Positions 7,778-16,369 are shown, numbered from the stretch's first letter. The stretch is DNA of 64,000 nt from Microbacterium aurum (GCF_016907815.1 NZ_JAFBCQ010000001.1:186001-250000), one strand, 5' to 3'. Numbers and translations are program-made. Notes: generated by a model not told the origin, from the letters alone.

Positions 7778-9391
7778 GTGTCCCGACATGAGAGCGTCAG
7801 CAACTTGATCAACACCTGGTGGGCCACGCGGCCCAAGCGAGACATCCGCGGACTGGCGTCGATCCTCTCAGTCGTCTCCACCCATGCTGAGGCACGAAAA
7901 TGGAGCTACCCCGACAAGCGGATTGAGCTTGCAATCGAATCCGGGTTGGAGGACGCCGGCCTGAAGCGGCCTGGCAAGCGTCGCGACGGCCGAGGCGGCG
8001 GGGCTCGCACCTATCGGGCATGGCTCAAGTCCTTGGGCCTCATCTTCATGGATGATCAGGACCGCCTGTGGCCCACGCTTGCCGGCGACGCGATTCTGCA
8101 GGGAGAGCCCCCTCTGCCGATCATGTCGAAGCTTGTGCTGTCGACGCAGTTCCCGTCTGCGTTCAGCGGCTCGGGGGCGTCCGCCGTGCACCCGCGTTTC
8201 CGAGTGCGCCCCTTCGTCTTCCTGTTGCAACTGCTGGCAGACCCCCGCCTCGACGGCTACCTGGATGAAACCGAGGAGATCGCCAAGATCGTCATCTGCT
8301 ACGGCGAGAGCAACGCGCAAAGCTGCGTTGACTCGGTTGTGGAGCGAATTCTTGCTCATCGCGCATCCGGCGACGACTCGCTTCCCTCCGACTACGTGCA
8401 CATGTTCAAGTCGAGTCGCATGAAAGCCAACTCCTTCGACGCGGTGGTGGCGAACTTCGGCGATATCGCGAATACGTTCGGAAACCAGCTCAGCTTCACG
8501 CAACTCGTGACCGTGCTTCGAGGCGGCCGCTGGGAGATAGCCCCCGGCGCCGAGCAGAGCGTTCAGGACGCGATCGACGAGTACTCGGCTAAACCACTTC
8601 TTCGCGACCACGAGGACGAGGAGAAGTATCAGCGCCGATTCGGGCTCCCGCCGGGCAAGCAGAAGGACACGCGCGCGCTGGATCCACTCGCACGGAGCGT
8701 GACCGGATCCGCCATCGCCGAACGGCAAATCCTCACGGCGTTCCTGACGCTCTCTACGTCCGAGATAATCACGAGCATCACCCCCCAGGTGACGTCTGCT
8801 ATCGCCACATCGACGGGCCTGCCAGAGACGGTCGTCGATCGCATCCTCGCCCGCAAGTTCCCTGCAGGTGGCATCGACACCTTCATGACCGAGTACGCAG
8901 TGCTGGCATTCGGGTCGCGCGACCGCGCCACGGAGTTCGAGAAGGCAACTGAGTCGATATTCAGGGACGTCTTCGGCTTCAAGACCAAGCACATCGGGCA
9001 ACAGGGCATCCGTCCGGACGTAGTGATCTCGTCGAAGAGCGACGCCTATGCCGGGATCATCGATGCCAAGGCGTACGGCGAGAGCTACTCCGCATCGCAT
9101 GATCACCGCAACCGCATGATTGCCTACATCAAGAACTATCCGTCGTACGCGATCGACGACAATCCTCTCGCGTTCTTCGCCTACGTCGTGAGTGAGTTCA
9201 AGACCACTTTGACCGGCCAACTGCAGGCCATCCAAGGCGAGGCCGGCGTGGCGGGCTCAGCGATCACCGCCCGCGACATCATCCGGATGGTCGAGCGGAG
9301 CAAGTCGCGGCCGTACTCGCACTCGGAGCTTCGAGAGCTGTTCAGCTCGGGGCGTGGGCTGACATTCGCTGACCTCGACCTCAGCCCCTGA
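7778..9391 (+). CDS. AlwI-family type II restriction endonuclease (probable)
   Basis: A 537-residue protein whose N-terminal part (RTYRAWLKSLGLIF, LWPTLAGD) and overall layout resemble the RE_AlwI family. Near the C-terminus a PD-(D/E)xK-like active site is visible: RPDVVISS (Asp near 414) followed by GIIDAKAY (Asp429, Lys431). It starts at a GTG 12 bp after vsr. AlwI itself needs adenine methylases, yet the only methylase here is a C5 enzyme, so either this enzyme is protected by that methylase or its partner lies elsewhere. The nuclease assignment is good; the specificity is not known. Confidence 0.7.
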   Translation: MSRHESVSNLINTWWATRPKRDIRGLASILSVVSTHAEARKWSYPDKRIELAIESGLEDAGLKRPGKRRDGRGGGARTYRAWLKSLGLIFMDDQDRLWPTLAGDAILQGEPPLPIMSKLVLSTQFPSAFSGSGASAVHPRFRVRPFVFLLQLLADPRLDGYLDETEEIAKIVICYGESNAQSCVDSVVERILAHRASGDDSLPSDYVHMFKSSRMKANSFDAVVANFGDIANTFGNQLSFTQLVTVLRGGRWEIAPGAEQSVQDAIDEYSAKPLLRDHEDEEKYQRRFGLPPGKQKDTRALDPLARSVTGSAIAERQILTAFLTLSTSEIITSITPQVTSAIATSTGLPETVVDRILARKFPAGGIDTFMTEYAVLAFGSRDRATEFEKATESIFRDVFGFKTKHIGQQGIRPDVVISSKSDAYAGIIDAKAYGESYSASHDHRNRMIAYIKNYPSYAIDDNPLAFFAYVVSEFKTTLTGQLQAIQGEAGVAGSAITARDIIRMVERSKSRPYSHSELRELFSSGRGLTFADLDLSP

Positions 9392-9477
9392 CTCGTCCGA
9401 CAGCGGCTGGTCGTTGGCGAAGCTCGTCCCACTCGTCGTCTTGCCGCGGTTGAGACTATGCGGCGCCCGGGTCATCA

Positions 9478-11130
9478 GACCTGGATCGTGTCAGTTTAGT
9501 GCCCCACGCCCGGCCGGAGTGCGGCGATGATGTCGGCGGCTTCCCCCGTTGGCGGGGTGGTCGCGGTGAGTTCGTGTCCGTCGATGGTGATCGTGACGTC
9601 ACGCAGCGGGCGCAGCGCGCGGACGATACGGCGGACCGTCACGCCGGTGGTCTTGTAGAGGTGCCGGCTGATCGCGAGAGCGCAGAACACGACGGTGAGG
9701 TGCGCGTGGATCGAGTCCGCGGTCGACGCGAACATCGGCCTCGCCCGCAGGTCGGTCTTTGCCATCCGGAACGTCGCCTCGACCTGGAACAGGTCATGGT
9801 AGGCCGCCACGATCTCTGCAGCGGAAGCCGTCGCGGTGCTGAGGTTGGTGACGTACCCCTTGAGGCCGATGTATTCGCGGGCCTTCTCGACTCTTGCCCA
9901 GTTCACGCCGGGCTTGGTGCCGAGGGTGACGAACCGGTCCTTCTTCGCCGGGCGGGTGCCGGCAGCGATCTGCTCGGCGCGTTCGATCTGCTTGTTCAAC
10001 GTGATGTTGTCGCGGATCTTCCGCTTGTGGGAGTACTGCCACACCACTCGCCGCTCCCGCGCGTTCACACCCGCACCCATGGTTCGGGTGGTCTCGACCG
10101 TCTCCCCATCGGTGACGATGTTCCCGACGGTCGCGTAGTGCTCGGCGAGATCGTATGGCGCGGAGGAGGTGCGGGAGCCGACGATGAAACCGAACCCGGC
10201 GTCCTCCAGCCGGTTCAGGTTCGCTGCGGACAGCATGCCGGCGTCCGCGACGACCACGACCTCGGTCGCGGAGTGACGTTCGCGGAACTGGTCGAGGACG
10301 GGCAGCAGGGTGAGAGTCTCGCCCCTGTTGCCCGCGAACTCGTGGACTTCGAGGGGGAACCCGCCCTGGTCCACGAGGAGGCCGACGAGGATCTGCGGGT
10401 CGACGCGGCGCTCTTTGCTCATCCCGACCTTGCGGAGCTTGTCTTCACGCTCCGCCTCGAAGTAGAGGGTGGTGACGTCGTAGAGCACGACGGTGAGCGG
10501 GCCAGATCGGGTCGCATGCGCGTAGGCTGCGGCGGCGATCTTCGACCGCCAGTCCTGCTCAACGCTGCGGGCGAGGGTCCGCCACACGGTCGACAGCGAC
10601 GGCGCACCCGGGACACCGAGCTCGTCCCACACCCGCAGCGTGTCCGCCTTGCTGGTCGGCTCGACGACGCGGGCCAGGACCAGCTTCTTGAATGTGTCGT
10701 TGCCGACCGCGTCGAACCCGAGACGGGCGTAGGCGTCCTCGAGGACATCCCACAACAACCTGGACCTCGACCCGGTCACCGTCGGCGCGGTCGTGGCCGG
10801 CGGCGTCGCGCCCAGCCCGTCCAGATCGAACGGGACATGCCCGGCCAGCTCCGCGATCCGCTCCCGCGCGATCGCGACCAGCACCGCGAGCTGCTCATCG
10901 TCGTGCGCGGAGCCGAGGTGCTCCACGATCGTCCGCACACCACGGGTCTTCGACGCGATCTGCACCGCCGTCGCACCCGACGCGGTGCGCACCTTCCGCA
11001 CGAACCACCCCACCGAGCGAGTCTAGATCGACGCCGTTAGTGCCCCGCACGAGGCACCAACACCCCCGGAAAATCAAGCCTCAACGATCCTCAACCCGCG
11101 AAATCACCCGACGGTGACACGATCCAGGTC
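9478..11130. mobile_element. IS1634-family-like insertion sequence
   Basis: The element is bounded by perfect 16-bp terminal inverted repeats, GACCTGGATCGTGTCA at 9478-9493 and its complement at 11115-11130, and carries one long transposase gene reading leftwards. Length is 1653 bp. I see no matching target-site duplication directly outside the two ends (left flank ends GTCATCA, right flank starts AGAGCCG). The copy may therefore have been involved in a rearrangement or be old. It separates the AlwI-like gene from the DUF262 gene. Confidence 0.8.
9496..11013 (-). CDS. IS1634-like DDE transposase
   Basis: A 505-residue transposase of the IS4 superfamily, closest in layout to IS1634 elements. 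The catalytic triad is visible: LYDVTTLYFE (Asp179), VVVADAGM (Asp257) and QVEATFRMAK (Glu412, with the usual Arg and Lys after it). The N-terminal 100 residues include a small DNA-binding region. The frame is intact and fills almost the whole element, so the copy may be active. There is no programmed frameshift. Confidence 0.88.
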   Translation of the reverse strand: MGWFVRKVRTASGATAVQIASKTRGVRTIVEHLGSAHDDEQLAVLVAIARERIAELAGHVPFDLDGLGATPPATTAPTVTGSRSRLLWDVLEDAYARLGFDAVGNDTFKKLVLARVVEPTSKADTLRVWDELGVPGAPSLSTVWRTLARSVEQDWRSKIAAAAYAHATRSGPLTVVLYDVTTLYFEAEREDKLRKVGMSKERRVDPQILVGLLVDQGGFPLEVHEFAGNRGETLTLLPVLDQFRERHSATEVVVVADAGMLSAANLNRLEDAGFGFIVGSRTSSAPYDLAEHYATVGNIVTDGETVETTRTMGAGVNARERRVVWQYSHKRKIRDNITLNKQIERAEQIAAGTRPAKKDRFVTLGTKPGVNWARVEKAREYIGLKGYVTNLSTATASAAEIVAAYHDLFQVEATFRMAKTDLRARPMFASTADSIHAHLTVVFCALAISRHLYKTTGVTVRRIVRALRPLRDVTITIDGHELTATTPPTGEAADIIAALRPGVGH

Positions 11131-11230
11131 AGAGCCGCGTATATGACTCCAGGCACCACTTCCGCCCCGTCGTCAGTCCTACGCCATAGTGGAGGTTAAC
11201 AGCGGCTGGACACTAGCAAGAGGCACCCGA

Positions 11231-12250
11231 ATGACCACCAAGCGATTTGAACGCACCCCAAGCCCTCAGACCGTCAGTTGGTTTCTGGACCTGGCGGACG
11301 CAGGACGACTCAATCTCGATCCCCCCTATCAACGCCGCAGCGTCTGGAGTTCGCAGTACCGACGCTTCTTCATCGACTCCGTACTTCGCAACTACCCCAC
11401 TCAATCGATATTCATCGATCGAGTGGTCGATCCCGATCGGCCCACCGAGTATCGGGTCCTGGATGGAAAGCAACGTCTCACCACGATATTGCTCTTCGTG
11501 CGGAATGAGTTCGCTGCACCGGACTCGCTCGAAGACATGGGCCTGGCAGGAAAGTACTACGAGGACTTTCCAAAGGAAGACAAGCTACGAATTCTCGAGT
11601 ACCTGTTCACCGTCGAGATGGTCACGAACACCACATCGGCAGAACTGAATCAAGCGTTCGATCGACTCAACCGCAACGTCGCACGACTCAACAAGCAAGA
11701 GCTACGGCACGCGCAGTTCGACGGAGCATTCATCAGAAAGGTGGAAGAACTCGCCGAGGACTCATTCTGGGAGCAGATCGGTCTCGTAACCGACGCCCGG
11801 CGACGGCGCATGCTCGACGTGGAGTACGTATCGGAGTTCTATATCGTCGCCGCGGCCGGCATTCAAGACGGTAAGGACTACCTGGACGAGAAGTACGCGG
11901 CATGGGATGAGGAGATACCCGAGGCGCGTCGAGTCAACAAGCGGTTCGCGGACACGCTCGCCTACCTTGTGGAACTCGACAAGTTTCTCCCGCTAGCCTC
12001 GACTCGATTCTCTAACGTGGCCGACTTCTACTCACTCTGGTCGGCGCTGATCGATCTCCGAGACCGGGACGCGCTTCCTGGTGCTTCGGTGACAGCCGGG
12101 CGGCTCTCCGAGTTCGCCGCCGAGCTCGAACGCGGCGAATCCGAGCGGGCAGTGCAGTACGTTCTATCGGCGCGACAGGGATCCAATAAAGCGGCCAATC
12201 GAACTGCGCGAGCCAAGACTCTCGCACAGGTCATGTCGCAACCAGCATGA
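11231..12250 (+). CDS. DUF262 (ParB/Srx-like) protein, candidate defence protein
   Basis: A 339-residue protein with the DUF262 signatures DPPYQRRSVW (30-39) and VLDGKQRLTTI (76-86), the nucleotide-binding core seen in GmrS-type and BrxU-type defence proteins. The remainder is mostly charged and helical; the DUF1524 HNH nuclease domain that usually partners DUF262 is absent. The ATG at 11231 is chosen because it follows AGAGG and gives a conserved-looking N-terminus; an in-frame ATG at 11189 is also possible. The stop overlaps the start of the RelA/SpoT-like gene as ATGA, so the two are translationally coupled. NTPase or DNA-sensing function is inferred from relatives, not shown. Confidence 0.75.
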   Translation: MTTKRFERTPSPQTVSWFLDLADAGRLNLDPPYQRRSVWSSQYRRFFIDSVLRNYPTQSIFIDRVVDPDRPTEYRVLDGKQRLTTILLFVRNEFAAPDSLEDMGLAGKYYEDFPKEDKLRILEYLFTVEMVTNTTSAELNQAFDRLNRNVARLNKQELRHAQFDGAFIRKVEELAEDSFWEQIGLVTDARRRRMLDVEYVSEFYIVAAAGIQDGKDYLDEKYAAWDEEIPEARRVNKRFADTLAYLVELDKFLPLASTRFSNVADFYSLWSALIDLRDRDALPGASVTAGRLSEFAAELERGESERAVQYVLSARQGSNKAANRTARAKTLAQVMSQPA

Positions 12251-13182
12251 TTCCCGCGAAAGTCACGATCTGGCGCGCGAACTTGGAGCAAGACCTCGAT
12301 ACGCTCCGAGAGGTTATTGAACCGAAACTGCGCGCGGCGCTCCAGGGCCTCAATGTCGAGGGAATTACCTTTCGGAAGAAGCAAGCCAAGAGCATCCACC
12401 AAAAGCTTCAGACCGGCAAGATTTCCTCGGCGGATGGCATTCGCGATCTGCTTGGGTTTACGGTCGTCGTGCTGTATCGCCACGAGATTCCAGCCGCAAT
12501 TGAACTGCTGAAGTCGAGCGAACTCAACGTGGACGACCCGGGACCGATCGAAGTTAGCCCTAGCGATTTCCGCTACCACGAGCCGAAGATCTTTGTCCGG
12601 CCGCCATCCGGCTATCTCGAGCGGCACCCGCTTCTTGTCCAGGAGTGCGAGGTGCAGTTCACGACAGTGCTCCAACATGCGCTTGATGTGGCAACGCATG
12701 ACTTCGATTACAAGGGCCGGAATTACTCATGGAGCAACTTCCGGCTAGTAGCACAGCTGCGCGGGATTCTGGAGATGATCGATCGCACGATTGACGACAT
12801 CGATTCAGTCGCGCTACCCGATGATCGGACCGTGGCTACTCCGCAACCCATGATTGAAGCGGGGTCGGTGCTCGAGGTACTCGAGAATCACTTCGAGAGC
12901 AGGTTGCCCGAGGATCGGCGACGGCTTGCTGATACTATCCACGGATGGCTACGCGCCGGCGGCCTTTCGAGTGACGACTTGAACGATGCATTGACCACCA
13001 ACCCCGATCTAGTTGGAGCCAACTCACTGGATCCGACGAGCGCCGTCCTAGGGGTCATCCTCCGACGGGCGCCCCACATGGTGCAGTCCTACTCCGGCCG
13101 ATTCTTCATTTCGGACGAACTACGAACTCTCTGCACTGAAGCCGACGGAGTACCGCCCGAGCGGCTCGTCGAAGGTATCTAG
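12247..13182 (+). CDS. RelA/SpoT-like nucleotidyltransferase domain protein, candidate toxin or alarmone-type effector
   Basis: A 311-residue protein with a RelA/SpoT synthetase-like domain at about residues 35-165. Recognisable elements are FRKKQAKSIHQK (Arg43, Lys45, Ser49, Lys53), GIRDLLGF (Asp67 of the IRD motif), and CEVQFTTVLQHALDVATHDF with Glu135 and Gln137, followed by Tyr155-Lys156. The substrate-stacking motif usually written GYRSLH is replaced by DFRYHEPK. Small synthetases of this kind either make (p)ppGpp-like nucleotides or, as toxSAS toxins, modify other targets such as tRNA ends. The C-terminal 140 residues match nothing I know. It is coupled to the DUF262 gene by ATGA, suggesting one functional unit. 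Confidence 0.7.
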   Translation: MIPAKVTIWRANLEQDLDTLREVIEPKLRAALQGLNVEGITFRKKQAKSIHQKLQTGKISSADGIRDLLGFTVVVLYRHEIPAAIELLKSSELNVDDPGPIEVSPSDFRYHEPKIFVRPPSGYLERHPLLVQECEVQFTTVLQHALDVATHDFDYKGRNYSWSNFRLVAQLRGILEMIDRTIDDIDSVALPDDRTVATPQPMIEAGSVLEVLENHFESRLPEDRRRLADTIHGWLRAGGLSSDDLNDALTTNPDLVGANSLDPTSAVLGVILRRAPHMVQSYSGRFFISDELRTLCTEADGVPPERLVEGI

Positions 13183-13318
13183 TCGCGCCGTATGGGCCGG
13201 TCCCGGGCCGGGAGTCCGGCTGAAACCACCCACGACCAGCCATCACCAACGAGCACGACTTCCGCGGAATCACGCGGCAAACGAGCACTCGTGAGCACCC
13301 ACCGACTCGGCGCATACA

Positions 13319-13362
13319 ACTGAAAATCGTGAGGTCACGGGATCGACGCCCGTCGGAGCCAC
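13319..13362 (+). other. tRNA-Phe 3'-end-like sequence, probable att end of the AICE
   Basis: The 44-bp segment reads as the 3' part of a tRNA from the anticodon loop onwards: CTGAAAA (anticodon GAA, Phe), TCGTG, variable loop AGGTC, a T arm ACGGG-ATCGACG-CCCGT with a fully paired stem, the acceptor strand CGGAGCC and discriminator A. No 5' half of a tRNA precedes it. Integrative elements that enter tRNA genes leave exactly such a duplicated 3' end at their distal boundary. A small perfect hairpin, GGACCGT-ACGGTCC (13365-13385), follows. The rest of 13183-13318 shows no gene. Confidence 0.6.
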
Positions 13363-13398
13363 ACGGACCGTCGTTACAACGGTCCCAGAAACCCTCGC

Positions 13399-14490
13399 CT
13401 AGTGTCCTGATCCGTTAATTCGTTTCAGGTATCGGGCGATGGAGTCGAGGATGTCTTCGGCGGTCTTGGTCCAGATGAATGGTTTCGGGTTCTCGTTCCA
13501 GGCTTTCACCCAGTCGCGGAGGTCTCTCTCCAGGGACTGAACGTTGCGGTGGTCGGAGCGTTGCAACAGGTCGCGGGTGACTTCGGCGAAGAGCCGCTCG
13601 ACCTGGTTGATCCAGGAGGAGTACGTCGGGGTGAAGTGCATGTGGAACCGGGGATGCTTCTCCAGCCACGCCTTCACAGTCGGATGTTTGTGCGTGGAGT
13701 AGTTGTCGCAGACGACGTGCACGTCGAGGTGTTCGGGAACGTTCTTGTCGATCTTGGTCAGGAACTTCTTGAACTCAACCGAGCGGTGCTTGCGATGCAC
13801 CGAGGAGATCACCGTGCCGTCGGCGACGTTCATCGCGGCGAACAGGCTCGTCGTGCCATGCCGGACATAGTCGTGCGTGCGCCGCTCGGGGACGCCCGGC
13901 ATCAGCGGGAACGCGGGCTGCGAGCGGGCCAACGCCTGCACCTGGCTCTTCTCGTCGACGCTGAGCACGACGGCAGACTCCGGCGGGTTCAGGTAGAGCC
14001 CGACGATGTCGTAGACCTTCTCCGTGAACAATGGGTCGTTGGAGAGCTTGAAACCCTCCTCCAGATGGGGCTTGAGTCCGAATGCCTTCCAGATCCGCCC
14101 CACCGTCGAGCGCGACAGCCCGGAACGTTCGGCCATCTTCGCCCTCGACCAGTGCGTCGCATTCTTCGGGGTCGATTCCAGAGTGTCGACGATGACCTGC
14201 TCAACCCGGTCCACTCCGATCAGCGGCGGCCGTCCCGGCCGCGGCTCGTCGACGAGCCCATCGAGACGCTGCTCAAGGAACCGGGTCCGCCACTTGCGCA
14301 CCGTGGGCAATGACACCAACAGCCGCCTGGATACCTCGGAGTTGGAGCTGCCCGTCGCGCATTCCAGCACGATCCTCGAACGCAGAGCGAGATCCTGCGC
14401 CGACTTGCGGCGACGCACCCACCGCTCCAGCTGATCACGCTCCACATCCGAGAGGGTCAGCTCGGGAAGCACAGGTCCTCGTCGCGACAT
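13399..14490 (-). CDS. IS630-family transposase
   Basis: A 363-residue transposase with an N-terminal pair of helix-turn-helix domains (about 15-145) and a DDE catalytic domain: VVLSVDEKSQ (Asp179), VVCDNYSTHK (Asp262) and YSSWINQVERLF (Glu298). The reading frame runs through the left terminal repeat, and its TAG stop codon uses the terminal TA plus one flanking base, a feature seen in some IS630/Tc1-type elements. No frameshift is present, so the copy looks functional. Confidence 0.92.
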   Translation of the reverse strand: MSRRGPVLPELTLSDVERDQLERWVRRRKSAQDLALRSRIVLECATGSSNSEVSRRLLVSLPTVRKWRTRFLEQRLDGLVDEPRPGRPPLIGVDRVEQVIVDTLESTPKNATHWSRAKMAERSGLSRSTVGRIWKAFGLKPHLEEGFKLSNDPLFTEKVYDIVGLYLNPPESAVVLSVDEKSQVQALARSQPAFPLMPGVPERRTHDYVRHGTTSLFAAMNVADGTVISSVHRKHRSVEFKKFLTKIDKNVPEHLDVHVVCDNYSTHKHPTVKAWLEKHPRFHMHFTPTYSSWINQVERLFAEVTRDLLQRSDHRNVQSLERDLRDWVKAWNENPKPFIWTKTAEDILDSIARYLKRINGSGH

Positions 14491-14536
14491 ACTCCATTCT
14501 ACAAAACTAGAAATGAATTAGCGGTGCAACACACTA
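13400..14536. mobile_element. IS630-family insertion sequence
   Basis: The ends are imperfect terminal inverted repeats of about 27 bp: TAGTGTCCTGATCCG on the left and, on the complement of the right end, TAGTGTGTTGCACCG, both continuing into TAATTC and TTTC. The element is flanked by TA at each end (13400-13401 and 14535-14536), the dinucleotide target duplicated by this family. One intact transposase gene reads leftwards. The downstream stretch 14537-14715 contains no gene that I can support. Confidence 0.85.
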
Positions 14537-14715
14537 GCTTCTACATGGCGAGGGTTTTGCTTTGCCCCGGTGAGCGGCTGTTTTCCAGTCCCGGCCGTTG
14601 AGCGAGCGCAGCGAGACGAAACGTCGCTATCGGATGCCAACGGGGTCTTGCGGGAATCGCAACGCCTCACACGTCACGGGCCGCTGTCCTCATGACGAGC
14701 TCCGCGGATGCGCTT

Positions 14716-14739
14716 GTATCGTGATGCGATACGCGATAC
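14716..14739 (+). promoter_or_regulatory. Candidate HigA operator overlapping the higBA promoter
   Basis: GTATCG-TGATG-CGATAC (14716-14732) is a perfect palindrome with 6-bp arms, followed at once by a third half-site CGATAC (14734-14739). The last half-site runs into GATACACT, a possible -10 element, only about 10 bp before the higB start. HigA antitoxins typically repress their own promoter through such sites. The role here is inferred from position and symmetry. Confidence 0.55.
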
Positions 14740-14745
14740 ACTCTC

Positions 14746-15027
14746 GTGGTGATCGTGAGCTTCCGACACAAGGGCCTCCAGGCTCTGTATGAGACGGGAT
14801 CGAAGAAGGGCGTGCAGCCGGCGCACGTCCCGAAACTCACCCGCATTCTGGGTCTCCTTGACGTCGCACAGGGACCGGCCGATCTCACGATCCCGGGATT
14901 TCGCACGCATGAGTTGAAGGGTGACCTCGCCGGCCATTGGTCGATCTGGGTGAACGGGAACTGGCGGGTGACCTTCCGATTCGTCGGGCAAGATGTCGAA
15001 CTCGTCGATCATCAGGACGATCACTGA
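14746..15027 (+). CDS. higB: HigB-type mRNA interferase toxin (RelE superfamily)
   Basis: A 93-residue toxin closely following the HigB pattern: [18 protein letters not shown] at the N-terminus, then [29 protein letters not shown]. HigB enzymes cleave mRNA on the ribosome. The start is GTG at 14746 or the adjacent GTG at 14749. The toxin gene precedes the antitoxin gene, the usual higBA order, and the two are 14 bp apart. The pair lies beside the IS630 element and may have been acquired with it or may stabilise this region. Confidence 0.88.
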   Translation: MVIVSFRHKGLQALYETGSKKGVQPAHVPKLTRILGLLDVAQGPADLTIPGFRTHELKGDLAGHWSIWVNGNWRVTFRFVGQDVELVDHQDDH

Positions 15028-15041
15028 ATGAGGAGCTGACC

Positions 15042-15323
15042 ATGATGAACAACCCCCCGCACCCCGGCGAGATCATCGGGAAGGACGTGCTCGGCGAACT
15101 GGGGCTCACCGTCGCCGAGGCCGCAGCACGACTCGGCGTCTCTCGAGTCACTCTCAGCCGAGTCATCCACGGGCACGCCGGAGTGAGCCCGAACCTCGCG
15201 ATCCGCCTCGAGCGTGCTGGCGTCGGTACGGCCCGCGCCTGGATGGCGATGCAGACCAGTTACGACCTCGCCCGCGAACTCGACGACAAGCCCCACGACG
15301 TCCAGCCCCTCGTCGTCGCCTAG
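15042..15323 (+). CDS. higA: HigA-type XRE antitoxin
   Basis: A 93-residue antitoxin with the HigA N-terminus [14 protein letters not shown], followed by a helix-turn-helix [21 protein letters not shown]. It should bind HigB and repress the operon through the palindrome upstream of higB. GAGGAG precedes the ATG at 15042. The C-terminal segment [16 protein letters not shown] is typical of the family. Confidence 0.9.
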   Translation: MMNNPPHPGEIIGKDVLGELGLTVAEAAARLGVSRVTLSRVIHGHAGVSPNLAIRLERAGVGTARAWMAMQTSYDLARELDDKPHDVQPLVVA

Positions 15324-15407
15324 CAGCGTCGCGCGGAGCCTCCCAGCGACGCCGACGATCCCTCCGTGCACAGTGCACGCAGGGATCCCTGAACGGGCAC
15401 TGCCCCG

Positions 15408-15854
15408 GTGAGGGAAGCACACGTGCTGTCCGGCGCCAGCTATGACTCGAGCGGCATCGACCTCGCGCCGGAGTTCGTCGATCATGCCCGCGCCACTTAT
15501 CCGGACGCCACCTTCGAGCGCGGTGACATCGACGCGATCGGCGAGCGCGACGGGTCTCTCGGCGGCATCCTGGCCTGGTTCTCGACGATCCATCACGAGC
15601 CGGAGCGGATCCACGTTCCCCTGACCGAGTTCGCGCGCGTCCTCCGCCCCGGCGGCACGCTGTTGCTCGGCTACTTCGACGGCGCCGCGATCGAACCCTT
15701 CGACCACGCCGTCGTGCGCGCGTACCGCTGGCCCGCGGGCGAACTGAGCGCAGCTCTGGGTGCCGCCGGCTTCGACATCGTCGAGACGCACCGGCGCACC
15801 GAGCGCGGTCACCGCGACGTCGGCGCCCTCCTCGCCGAGCGCCGCGCGAGCTGA
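15408..15854 (+). pseudogene. 5'-truncated class I SAM-dependent methyltransferase
   Basis: The frame encodes 148 residues matching a Rossmann-fold methyltransferase from the end of motif I onwards: GIDLAPEFVDHA (motif II), GDIDAIGERDGSLGGILAWFS (motif IV region) and FARVLRPGGTLLLGYF. The Gly-rich SAM-binding loop and everything before it are missing, and the 84 bp upstream to higA do not supply it. I therefore regard it as a remnant cut by a past insertion or deletion. A short functional protein cannot be excluded but would lack cofactor binding. Confidence 0.7.
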
Positions 15855-15875
15855 GCCGCCACGCCGACCGGCGCG

Positions 15876-16369
15876 CTACCTCACCATCCGGGCGTCGGTG
15901 ATCAGCGGCGCATGCGGATCGGTCTGCTCGACGCCGTCGAACCGGAACCCGTTGCGCAGATAGAACGCCGTCGCGCGCGGGTTCTCCTTCGCGACCCACA
16001 GCATCGCGGGTTCCGTGCCGAGCACCTCGTCGAGCAGCGCCTGACCGACACCCGACCCGTACTGCGAGGCCAGAACGTAGATCGCGTACAGCAGACGGTC
16101 GCGTGGGGCCCCTCACCCTCGCGCCCCTCGCCCGACCCCGACCACGCGAACCCGACGATGGTGCCGTCGACCTCCGCCACCCGGATCGTCATCTCGTCTC
16201 GCCGGTCGGCCAGCACGTGCTGCCACATGCGGTGCCGTCGCGCGACGTACTCCTCGGAGAAGTAGTCCGCGGGGAGCAGATGCGCGTAGGCCTCCTTCCA
16301 CGTCGCGACGTGAAGGTCGGCGATGACCGGCGCGTCGGCCGCGCGGGGAGCTCGGATCGTGAAGGCCAT
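15876..16369 (-). pseudogene. GNAT-family acetyltransferase, frameshifted
   Basis: The N-terminal half (MAFTIRAPRAADAPVIADLH, then DGTIVGFAWSG) reads from the ATG at 16369. The frame is then lost near 16100-16120, and the C-terminal half continues in another frame as DRLLYAIYVLASQYGSGVGQ, with the acetyl-CoA-binding loop, ending at the TAG at 15876. Joining the halves gives a normal-sized GNAT protein of about 165 residues. The break is beside runs of G/C, so either a recent single-base indel or a sequence error is possible. The substrate is unknown. Confidence 0.75.

Noticed and set aside
11189..11230. An earlier start for the DUF262 gene.
   Set aside because: The added 14 residues are not like the family N-terminus and the ATG at 11231 has a better upstream AG-rich site; kept only as an alternative.
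13319..13362. A tRNA gene.
   Set aside because: Only the 3' half is present; no D arm or 5' acceptor strand precedes it, so it was listed as an att remnant.
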